Part shown: positions 1 to 6,837 of the stretch, in pieces
How the letters are laid out: every line of letters starts with the position of its first letter
Position numbering within the stretch: position 1 is the stretch's first letter
Notes under the pieces: generated by a model
The model's input: the letters and a program-made list of their open reading frames with translations, nothing else
Told to the model about the DNA's origin: nothing
Database searches by the model: none
Position numbers and translations under genes: made by a program
NCBI RefSeq assembly: GCF_018613875.1
Contig: NZ_JAGGPJ010000014.1
Coordinates: forward strand, 62,001-126,000
Direction of reading: 5' to 3'
Length of the DNA: 64,000 nt
Origin: Arthrobacter sp. ISL-28
GTDB taxonomy: Bacteria; Actinomycetota; Actinomycetes; Actinomycetales; Micrococcaceae

Positions 1-1
1 G

Positions 2-562
2 GCGCACATGGGCATCAGCAGCGAACGGCGGATCGCCAAGCTGTACCCGCCGCAGCGGCTCATCCGGCAGCTGAACCTGGAGGCAGCCCGGAGCGGGACG
101 CCCCTGGCGGCCGAGGAGCTGCCGGGCCTGCTCTGGTACTCGGCCGCGGGACTGCTGGCCGAACTGAAATTCCTTGCAGCGCCGGCAACGCTGGGCGCGC
201 CCACCCTGTCGGCCGACGTGGAGGACCACTCGACGCTGGCTCCGCTGGCGCTCCAGCAGCTGGAGCGGTCGGCACGCGCCGCCGAAAAGCTGCTCACGAT
301 CGAGGCGCTGACGGCCGCCTACCTGCTGGCACAGGCGCAGGAGGCGCAAGCCGGCGGAAGCGACTCGGCAGCGGAGGCGCGGCCCCTGGGCAAGGGGACC
401 GGCGCCGTCGTCGTCCGTCTGTCCGGGCTCCTGTCCGAGCACCTGCCGGCGGCAGCGCTGGTTGAGCGGGGACGGGACATGCTGCGGGAACTGCTCCCGG
501 ACCTGCCGGAGCTTCGCCTGCCACCACCGGGCGACGGAGACGATTCAGGAGGAGAAGCATGA
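2..562 (+). CDS. Aromatic amino acid ammonia-lyase family protein, C-terminal part (5' end outside window)
   Basis: The reading frame is open to the left edge, so only the last 186 or so residues are present and the MIO-forming Ala-Ser-Gly motif is not visible. What remains resembles the helical C-terminal core of histidine/phenylalanine/tyrosine ammonia-lyases: a leucine/alanine-rich segment followed by the family signature around VEDHSTLAPLA, which aligns with the QEDHVSM segment of HutH. These enzymes remove ammonia from an aromatic amino acid without a PLP cofactor. Which amino acid is used cannot be told from this part. The stop overlaps the start of the next gene (ATGA), so the two are translationally coupled. 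That pairing with a cysteine-synthase-like enzyme, rather than with hut genes, argues against routine histidine breakdown. Confidence 0.75.
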   Translation, partial: AHMGISSERRIAKLYPPQRLIRQLNLEAARSGTPLAAEELPGLLWYSAAGLLAELKFLAAPATLGAPTLSADVEDHSTLAPLALQQLERSARAAEKLLTIEALTAAYLLAQAQEAQAGGSDSAAEARPLGKGTGAVVVRLSGLLSEHLPAAALVERGRDMLRELLPDLPELRLPPPGDGDDSGGEA

Positions 563-1608
563 GCACCATGACAGGCAGGCACGGTCCGCCACGGCATGCG
601 GGACCTGTGGTGGATCTGGGAGCAGACGCCGGAGCGGTGCTGGCGCGGGTGGGCCGAACGCCGCTGGCGCCCTTGGAGGTGCTGAGCAGGGGACTGGGCA
701 GCACCGTTTTCGTGAAGCTGGAATCGGAGAATCCGGGCGGCTCCATCAAGGACCGGACAGCGCTGAGCATGGTCCGCGCGGCCGAGCTGAGCGGGGAGCT
801 GCAGCCCGGCGGCACGATTGTGGAGAGCACATCCGGGAACACCGGGATCGGGCTGGCGCTGATTGGCGCGCTGACCGGACATCCGGTCGTGGTGGTGACC
901 GGTGATTCCATCTCCTCGGAGAAACTGGCAGCGCTGCAGCGCTACGGTGCCCAGGTGGTGTTCACGGACTGGACTGCACCGTCGGACTCCCCGACGAACG
1001 CCAGGGCGGTGGCCGCACGCATCACGGCGGAAATCCCGGGAGCGTGGCGGCCGCTGCAGTTCGACAATCCGGCCAACCCGAGGGCGCATTACGAAGGGAC
1101 GGCACCGGAAATCTGGGAGCAGACGGCCGGGAGGATCACGCACTTCGTGGCAGGGGTCGGCACCGGCGGGACCATCACCGGAAATGGGCGGTATCTGAAG
1201 GAGAAGTCGGCTGGCCACGTAGAAGTGATCGGTGCCGATCCTTACGGCTCGGTTTACAGTGGCGGGCACCCTGGCCAGATCCTGGTGGACGGTGTGGGTA
1301 ACTCCTGGCCCAGGCCCGACTGGCCGAAGGTGTTCGATCCCGGCCTGCTGGACCGCTTCCTCCGGATCCCCAACGACGAGGTGTACACCACCGTGCACAG
1401 GCTCCTCAACGAGGAGGGGCTGTCGCTCGGGCCGTCGTCAGGGCTCACGGTGGCGGCGGCACTCCGTGTGGCCCGGGCAGCGCCGCACGGATCGGTGGTG
1501 GTGGCCATCGCGCCGGACACCGGCGCGAACTACATGAGCAAGGCCTTCAACCCTGTGTGGCTGGCCGACAACCGCATCCGCCTGGCCGCGGACCTGGCCG
1601 AAGACTAG
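559..1608 (+). CDS. PLP-dependent cysteine synthase / cystathionine beta-synthase family protein
   Basis: 349 residues, a fold-type II PLP enzyme. The Schiff-base lysine lies in GGSIKDR (about residue 57), the cofactor ring is contacted by the SGNTG motif (about 95-99), and the phosphate-binding glycine loop is GTGGTITG (about 200-207). The family makes cysteine from O-acetylserine, or joins serine to another nucleophile by beta-replacement. The stretch GADPYGSVYSGG is closer to cystathionine-beta-synthase-like members than to housekeeping CysK. No C-terminal CBS regulatory domain is present. The start is fixed by the ATGA overlap with the lyase and by the GGAGGAG run at 548-554. The coupling suggests a shared pathway on amino acids, but the true substrate is unknown. 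It ends 8 bp from the convergent EAL gene. Confidence 0.85.
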   Translation: MSTMTGRHGPPRHAGPVVDLGADAGAVLARVGRTPLAPLEVLSRGLGSTVFVKLESENPGGSIKDRTALSMVRAAELSGELQPGGTIVESTSGNTGIGLALIGALTGHPVVVVTGDSISSEKLAALQRYGAQVVFTDWTAPSDSPTNARAVAARITAEIPGAWRPLQFDNPANPRAHYEGTAPEIWEQTAGRITHFVAGVGTGGTITGNGRYLKEKSAGHVEVIGADPYGSVYSGGHPGQILVDGVGNSWPRPDWPKVFDPGLLDRFLRIPNDEVYTTVHRLLNEEGLSLGPSSGLTVAAALRVARAAPHGSVVVAIAPDTGANYMSKAFNPVWLADNRIRLAADLAED

Positions 1609-1616
1609 GTCTGCTG

Positions 1617-2711
1617 TCAGGAAGCGGGGCCGCTTGCCGCGGTCTCACTTTCGGACCGGATCCAGGCGTTCCAGTCCAGCGGATGCACCGAGGGGCGGCC
1701 CAGGAGGTAACCTTGGGCTGCCGTCATGCCGAGGGCCGTCACTGCCGCGAGTTCCGCGTCGGTTTCCACGCCTTCCGCGGCGAGTTCCGCGTCGATGGAG
1801 CGGGCAAGCTCGGCCATGGCGGCGACGCGGAGAAGCTGTCCCTCGGAGGTATCGATGTCCTCGATGAACCGGCGGTCCAGCTTGATGACGTCAGGGCGCA
1901 AAACGAGGACCTGGTCCATGGATGTAAACCCTGCGCCGCCGCCGTCGACGGCAAGGCGCAGTCCGCGCTGGCGCAGCGGAGCCAGGCCCGCCGCCAGCGA
2001 ATCGTACTGGTCAAGGGGGACCTGTCCGGTCAGCTCGATGATGATCCGGTCCATGGCCAACTGCGAGTGCTCCAGCAGACCCTGGATCCGGGGATCCAGG
2101 CAGGTGGCCGGCGTGAGGTTCAAGGCGATGAAGAGGTGTTCGGGGACGGACTGTGCCGCCGTGAGCGCCCGGAGCAGGGCGGCGATTTCGAGGTCGGCGC
2201 CCAGGCCTACGGATTCTGCTTCGCTGAACCAGTGATCGGCGCTCGCGCCGTCGTCGCTCACGAACCGGGTGAGGGCCTCGACGCCGATCAGATGACCCTC
2301 CGGAAGCTGCCGGACCGGCTGGAACGCTGTCATCAGCATCTTGTCGCCTAGCACGGCTTCGATCTTGTTCCGGCTGCGCCTCGTGAAGGGAACCGGGGCG
2401 GGCATGGCCACGGGGCGGGCGGGCGAGGGCTCCTTAGCTCCACCCTCCGCATTGGCGTGCGCCGTGGTCACAGTGAGGTGTTCCAGGAGGGCGCGCTCAG
2501 GATCGTCGGGATGCGCAAGCACCAGGTCACGCAGGCGCGCCCTGGTCCATTCGCTTTCCGGGTCAGACTCCGCCAGCAGCACATCGATAATTTCCTGGGC
2601 CTGCCAGCGCACGCTTATTTCACCCACGTCCCCTGGCAACGCTGCCTGGGCCCCCAAGCCCTCGGATAGTGAGTTTGTCAATGCTGGAAGGGAGGGTTCA
2701 TCCCTGGACAT
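1617..2711 (-). CDS. EAL-domain protein, probably catalytically impaired
   Basis: 364 residues. The N-terminal 120 residues are not recognised and the rest is an EAL domain. EAL domains hydrolyse cyclic di-GMP or, when degenerate, bind it. Visible motifs are VEALTRF (the EAL glutamate), ALNLTP (metal-binding Asn), IELTG, VIKLDRRF (catalytic Lys) and AEGVET. The usual double aspartate DDFGTG is here VDGGGAG, so the second metal-binding Asp is replaced by Gly. That change normally abolishes or strongly lowers phosphodiesterase activity. No membrane segment or GGDEF domain is seen. The ATG is preceded by AAAGGA at a good distance. The protein may be a c-di-GMP sensor or adaptor rather than an enzyme. 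Confidence 0.85.
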   Translation of the reverse strand: MSRDEPSLPALTNSLSEGLGAQAALPGDVGEISVRWQAQEIIDVLLAESDPESEWTRARLRDLVLAHPDDPERALLEHLTVTTAHANAEGGAKEPSPARPVAMPAPVPFTRRSRNKIEAVLGDKMLMTAFQPVRQLPEGHLIGVEALTRFVSDDGASADHWFSEAESVGLGADLEIAALLRALTAAQSVPEHLFIALNLTPATCLDPRIQGLLEHSQLAMDRIIIELTGQVPLDQYDSLAAGLAPLRQRGLRLAVDGGGAGFTSMDQVLVLRPDVIKLDRRFIEDIDTSEGQLLRVAAMAELARSIDAELAAEGVETDAELAAVTALGMTAAQGYLLGRPSVHPLDWNAWIRSESETAASGPAS

Positions 2712-2883
2712 CGGCTATTCCTTTGTGGCTACTCGCTCCGGCTGAGCCCGGAACCCGGCAATGCTCCGCGGGCATCCCCTCAGGATGTTGCGGCCCAAGC
2801 CGTTCAAGAAGAGTACAACGGCGATGGCCAACTTGTCTGTTATTTTCGGAATCCACCTTTCCGGTGCAACTTTATGCGGATGA

Positions 2884-3837
2884 TCAGGGCAGCGGCCTTC
2901 GATCAAGGTTCCTCGTGGCCGGGCCCTGGATGACGGTGCCGTCAGCGGCGAACCGGGAACCGTGGCAGGGGCAGTCCCAGCTCACGTCGTCCGTATTGAA
3001 TCCGACCGTGCAGCCGAGGTGGGTGCAGATGGCCGAGAAGGCCTGAACATTCCCGTTGGGGTCGGTGTAGACGGCTGTCGGCCCGCCGTCCAGGGCGACC
3101 ACCGTCCCTGCTCCGGGCGCCGGGATCGTGAGGCTGCCCGGGCCTCCTGGCTCTGGCCCCGCACTGGCCTGCGCAGGAGCGGCTTCCTTGATGACATCCC
3201 GTGCCCGGACAGAGCCGCGCTCGGTGTCCATCATGACTGGGCCGCCGCTGTCCCGGAGGCCCACGGCACGGGTCTCCTCGAACACGAAGCTGCCGTCCCC
3301 GTCCACGGCGCCGGCCAGGCCTTGGAGGCATTTAAGTGCGTGGAGCTGCGCCTGGCCGTCGAAGCGGACGGCGCCCCGTACCGGAAAGGGCAACGGAACG
3401 TCGATGGTAAACGAAGAGGGCAGGCCGAGCCTCGCAGCGAGGTCCGCTTCGGTCCTGACTCGATCCAGGGCGGCCTGCGACTCTGCGTAGGTGTAGTTGG
3501 CCACTCGCCGGAAGCCGCAATCGATGCGTTCCTCTGACACTGTGCGGGCTATGTGCTCGAGCGCGGCCTGATTGGCCTGCCCGTATGTCCGCGCCGTAGC
3601 GTTTCCGTGGCTTTCGGCGAGTTCGGAGTACACAAGCCGGTGCAGTGACGTGACCTTGCCGGTGGTGTGCCCGTGACTCCGGTGCCGACGCGCGCTGCCT
3701 CTATCACCGCCGCGTTTGAGGGCCAACGCCGCAGTCAGCCCTGCAATGCCGCCGCCGATCACCACAACATCGACCTCGACGTCGGCATCCAACTGCGGAT
3801 AGCCAGTGGTTCCGGCAGTCGCCACCCAGAGGGACAC
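2884..3837 (-). pseudogene. FAD-dependent oxidoreductase with C-terminal Rieske domain, internally deleted
   Basis: The 317-residue frame starts like an intact FAD-oxidoreductase/Rieske fusion (dinucleotide motif VVVIGGGIAGL near residue 25) and ends with a complete Rieske [2Fe-2S] site (CTHLGC and CPCHGSRF). Intact relatives are about 500 residues. Here the frame jumps from VRARDVI directly to the linker before the Rieske domain, so roughly 170-200 residues of the FAD/substrate domain are missing. A second lesion follows LALKRG. The expected AVIEAARVGTGVTG is readable only in another frame (plus-strand positions about 3670-3715), and the annotated frame resumes at GHTTGKV, so two compensating indels scramble the FAD-ribose site. 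Both lesions predict a non-functional flavin domain. A Rieske-only product is conceivable but unlikely to be useful. Confidence 0.75.
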
Positions 3838-3904
3838 CGGCTTCCCTTCGGCCGCTCAGTCACGGCCCCACGTTTCCTCGGGCCGAATCTGCCGGCGAGG
3901 ACAC

Positions 3905-4027
3905 TCACTTGTATGACAAGTCCGGCTCATTGCCGCTGTCGTCCTGCACCCAGGTGGTGAAGTCCGCCAGCGACATGAAGCAGTAGTAATCGCAGTACCG
4001 CAGGTTCTTTTTCTCCGCCTTGCTCAT
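3905..4027 (-). CDS. Possible small ORF, 40 residues (overlaps the 60-residue ORF)
   Basis: Starts MSKAEKKNLRYCDYYCF and ends EPDLSYK. Its composition is protein-like (three aromatic pairs, two Cys), but there is no clear ribosome-binding site before its ATG. It overlaps, in another frame, a 60-residue ORF that does have one. It may be the 3' part of a frameshifted small gene. Not recognised. Confidence 0.25.
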   Translation of the reverse strand: MSKAEKKNLRYCDYYCFMSLADFTTWVQDDSGNEPDLSYK

Positions 4028-4109
4028 GACAGTTATTCGTCACCCGAGGCAGCAAGGATGGCGGCCGCATACCAGCATGGTCAATGACAACCAGGGTTAT
4101 CCGGTCCAT
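3927..4109 (-). CDS. Possible small ORF, 60 residues, with strong ribosome-binding site
   Basis: The ATG is preceded by a near-perfect Shine-Dalgarno (AGGAGG, 5-7 nt upstream, plus-strand 4113-4120). The product begins MDRITLVVIDHAGMRPP and then becomes low in recognisable features (histidine/leucine-rich end). The good ribosome-binding site with a poor C-terminus, plus the overlapping 40-residue ORF, suggests a small gene that has been frameshifted. It lies upstream of, and on the same strand as, the decayed FAD/Rieske gene. Function unknown. Confidence 0.3.
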   Translation of the reverse strand: MDRITLVVIDHAGMRPPSLLPRVTNNCHEQGGEKEPAVLRLLLLHVAGGLHHLGAGRQRQ

Positions 4110-4230
4110 GAGCTCCTCCTGGGCCAGACGAACCTCTAACTGGCTCGGGAAGGAACGGGCGCTCGAAGCTATGCGTTGGCCTGACGCGAGCGCGGCACTG
4201 CAACGGCCGGGCCAACAGACCGGCGGACGT

Positions 4231-5163
4231 TTACTCGACCCAGGCGAACAGCTCGCTGAGCTCGGCCGTCAGCTGCTTCCGGAGCGCCGGGGTGCCGATC
4301 TCTTTCCCGTCGATGTGGTTCACCGGAGCCAGCAGCCGGATGCTGGAAATCAGCCACACGGCGTCGGCGTCGAACAGATCCTGCGGTTCCAGCGGACCGT
4401 AACCCAGCTCCCACCCGGCCGCCTTGGCAGCGGCGAACAGCGCGCCCTGGGAGGTGCCGGCGAGGATGCCGCTGTCCAGCTGCGGGGTAATGAGCCTCTT
4501 GACCGTTTGGCCGGTGTCGGACTCTTCCACCTGTGCGAGCAGAACTGTCGACGTCGGGCCCTCCAGCACCCGGCCGTCGGACGATGTATAGATGACGTCG
4601 TCCGCGCCCAGTTTATGGGCGTGACGGAGGGTGGCCATGTTGACGGCATAGGAGAGCGTCTTGGCCCCGAGCAGCAGCCACGGGGCGCGCTCGGCAGCGT
4701 CGCTGTCATAGCCCCGGTCCAGCAGGATGACGTCAATGCCGGTTTCGCGCTGCCGCCGGGCCGCCGCCCCGACGGGCGAGACCTGGACCCAGCAGGTGGG
4801 GGAGGAGGCGCCCTCGACGCCGCGGGTCACGAGGAGCTTGACCACCGCTTCGTCCTCTTCGGGGGACGCCGGCGGGTTGTCCGAGCGGAACGCCGCGACG
4901 CCCGTTTCGATGGCCCGGCGCCACGCCTCCTGGTCCGGAATTTCCAGGTCCAGGGCGCGGGCCGAACCCTCCAGCCGGTCCAGATGCGCCTGGACCTTAC
5001 GGGTCCGGCCGGCCACGGCGAGCATCGACTCGAAAACACCGTCGCCGCGGGTGGCGCCCTGGTCGGTGGCCATGAGTTGCGGCTGCGTGGGGTCGGCAAT
5101 CCGGCCGTATTCATAGTCCGGGTCGAGGAACACCAGCACGGTGGCGGAGGCAGGAGAAGTCAT
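4231..5163 (-). CDS. pabC: Class IV aminotransferase, probable 4-amino-4-deoxychorismate lyase
   Basis: 310 residues, branched-chain aminotransferase/ADC-lyase fold (PLP fold type IV). The Schiff-base lysine is K168 in GAKTLSYAVNM, and E201 in LEGPTSTV is the glutamate that contacts the PLP pyridine nitrogen. DQGATRGDGVFES near residue 34 is the N-terminal family signature. ADC lyase splits aminodeoxychorismate into 4-aminobenzoate and pyruvate for folate synthesis. The assignment over D-amino acid or branched-chain aminotransferase rests partly on a PabB gene 1.6 kb away. The two genes are on the same strand but separated by cls. Family membership is firm and the specific reaction likely. 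Confidence 0.8.
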   Translation of the reverse strand: MTSPASATVLVFLDPDYEYGRIADPTQPQLMATDQGATRGDGVFESMLAVAGRTRKVQAHLDRLEGSARALDLEIPDQEAWRRAIETGVAAFRSDNPPASPEEDEAVVKLLVTRGVEGASSPTCWVQVSPVGAAARRQRETGIDVILLDRGYDSDAAERAPWLLLGAKTLSYAVNMATLRHAHKLGADDVIYTSSDGRVLEGPTSTVLLAQVEESDTGQTVKRLITPQLDSGILAGTSQGALFAAAKAAGWELGYGPLEPQDLFDADAVWLISSIRLLAPVNHIDGKEIGTPALRKQLTAELSELFAWVE

Positions 5164-5257
5164 GCCTCAAGCTTAGTGCGACCCGTCCCCGATAGGCTGT
5201 GCTGGACCGTCCCTTCCGGAATGCCTCCGAGGGAAAGAAGTACGGGGGGTTTCACCT

Positions 5258-6745
5258 GTGTTGTGGCCATTTCCGCTTGCCGGACCCTTGCCGTCCTGGC
5301 TGATCCTGCTGCTCAGCGCCGCGGACCTCATCATCAGGGTGCTCGCCGTGGGCATCATTCCCGGCAACCGCCGGCCCACCACTGCGATGGCCTGGCTCCT
5401 GGGCATCTTCTTCGTACCGTCCGTCGGGCTGATCCTGTTCCTGCTCTTCGGTAACTTCCGGCTTTCCCGGCGCCGCAGGGAACAGCAGCAGGAGGTCAGC
5501 GAAAGGGTGAGGGCTCGCACCTCGGTATTGACCGGCGTCGGCAGCGAATACCGCGGGCCTGAATGGGTCACGTCCGCTGCCGAACTTAACCGCCGCCTCG
5601 GCTCGATTCCCATGGTGGACGGCAATTCCGTGGAGCTCATCCCCGGATACCCGGACTCCATCCGTGCCATGACCGAGGACGTCAGGAAAGCCAAAAGGTT
5701 CATCAACGCCGAGTTTTACATCATGAGCACGGACCACGTGACCGATGAGCTGTTCACGGCCCTGGAAGAGGCCGCCAACCGCGGCGTGGAAGTCCGCGTG
5801 CTGTTCGACCATATCGGCACGCTGCGGATCAAGGGTTACCACCGGCTCCTGAAACGCCTCAAGGCCAGCAGGATCCAGTGGCGGCGGATGCTCCCGTTGC
5901 TGCCGATCCATGGCCAGTGGCGCCGGCCGGATCTCCGTAACCACCGCAAGATCATGGTGATCGACGGCGAGGTGGCGTTCACGGGGTCGCAGAACCTGAT
6001 CGAGCCGTCCTACAACAACCCCAAGCACCGCCGGGTGGGGCGTGAATGGGTGGAGCTGATGGCCCGGCTGCGCGGCCCCATCGTCCCCACACTCAACGTG
6101 GTCTTCGCCACCGACTGGCTCAGCGAGACGGACGAATCCCTGGAAGCCCAGCTGCAGGCCCAGATGGAGCTTCCGGCCGACACCTCGCCCGGCAACGTCA
6201 CCGCCCAGGTGGTTCCCAGCGGGCCCGGGTTCAGCACCGAAAACAACCTCCGGCTGTTCAACACGCTCATCTACTCCGCCCAGCACCGGATCTCGATCTG
6301 CAGCCCGTACTTCGTGCCGGACGATTCCCTGCTGTATGCGATCACCACCGCGGCGCAGCGGGGCGTCGATGTCGAGCTCTTCGTTTCCGAAAAGGGCGAC
6401 CAGTTCCTGGTCCACCATGCGCAGCAGTCCTACTACCGGGCGCTGCTTGAAGCTGGGGTGCGGATCTACCTCTACAAGGCGCCGTTCGTGCTGCATGCCA
6501 AGCACTTCACGATCGACGATGAAGTGGCAGTCCTCGGTTCCAGCAACATGGACATGCGCTCGTTCTCACTGAACATGGAGGTCTCCGTTATGCTGCTCGG
6601 CGCGGAGATCGTGGAAAGCATGCGCGCGGTGGAGGACACGTACCGCGACATCTCCCACGAACTCAAACTCGAGGACTGGATGCGCCGGCCGCTCGCCGCG
6701 AGATACGTGGACAACGTGGCTAGGCTGACGGCCACGCTTCAGTAG
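5258..6745 (+). CDS. cls: Cardiolipin synthase (phospholipase D superfamily)
   Basis: 495 residues, starting at GTG with a G-rich ribosome-binding run (GGGGGG, 5244-5249). Two N-terminal membrane segments (about residues 8-30 and 42-63) are followed by two HKD motifs: HRKIMVID (with the typical TGSQN after it) and HAKHFTIDD (followed by GSSNMDMRS). The enzyme joins two phosphatidylglycerols, or PG and CDP-diacylglycerol, into cardiolipin at the inner face of the membrane. Size, membrane segments and both HKD motifs match bacterial Cls fully. It stands alone, convergent with pabB, with an inverted repeat between them. Confidence 0.92.
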   Translation: MLWPFPLAGPLPSWLILLLSAADLIIRVLAVGIIPGNRRPTTAMAWLLGIFFVPSVGLILFLLFGNFRLSRRRREQQQEVSERVRARTSVLTGVGSEYRGPEWVTSAAELNRRLGSIPMVDGNSVELIPGYPDSIRAMTEDVRKAKRFINAEFYIMSTDHVTDELFTALEEAANRGVEVRVLFDHIGTLRIKGYHRLLKRLKASRIQWRRMLPLLPIHGQWRRPDLRNHRKIMVIDGEVAFTGSQNLIEPSYNNPKHRRVGREWVELMARLRGPIVPTLNVVFATDWLSETDESLEAQLQAQMELPADTSPGNVTAQVVPSGPGFSTENNLRLFNTLIYSAQHRISICSPYFVPDDSLLYAITTAAQRGVDVELFVSEKGDQFLVHHAQQSYYRALLEAGVRIYLYKAPFVLHAKHFTIDDEVAVLGSSNMDMRSFSLNMEVSVMLLGAEIVESMRAVEDTYRDISHELKLEDWMRRPLAARYVDNVARLTATLQ

Positions 6746-6774
6746 CCCCAGGCCAACCCGGCGCCCACACCTGA

Positions 6775-6837
6775 GCGCGAACTGGCAGCTGATGCCCTCA
6801 AACGGCGGATTTGCGGGGGTTAGCTGCCAGTTCGCGC
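6775..6837. terminator. 16-bp perfect inverted repeat between convergent cls and pabB
   Basis: Arms 6775-6790 (GCGCGAACTGGCAGCT) and 6822-6837 are exact reverse complements around a 31-nt loop. The right arm overlaps the stop codon of pabB (6820-6822). Its position between convergent genes suggests a two-way terminator or mRNA 3'-end protector. There is no U-tract. Confidence 0.55.

Noticed and set aside
2715..2906. 63-codon minus-strand frame between the EAL gene and the FAD/Rieske pseudogene
   Set aside because: No ribosome-binding site or family; it overlaps the EAL promoter region.
5252..6505. 417-codon open frame antisense to cls
   Set aside because: Shadow of high-GC third-position bias. 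Composition is His/Gly/Arg-rich without motifs, whereas the plus strand encodes complete Cls.
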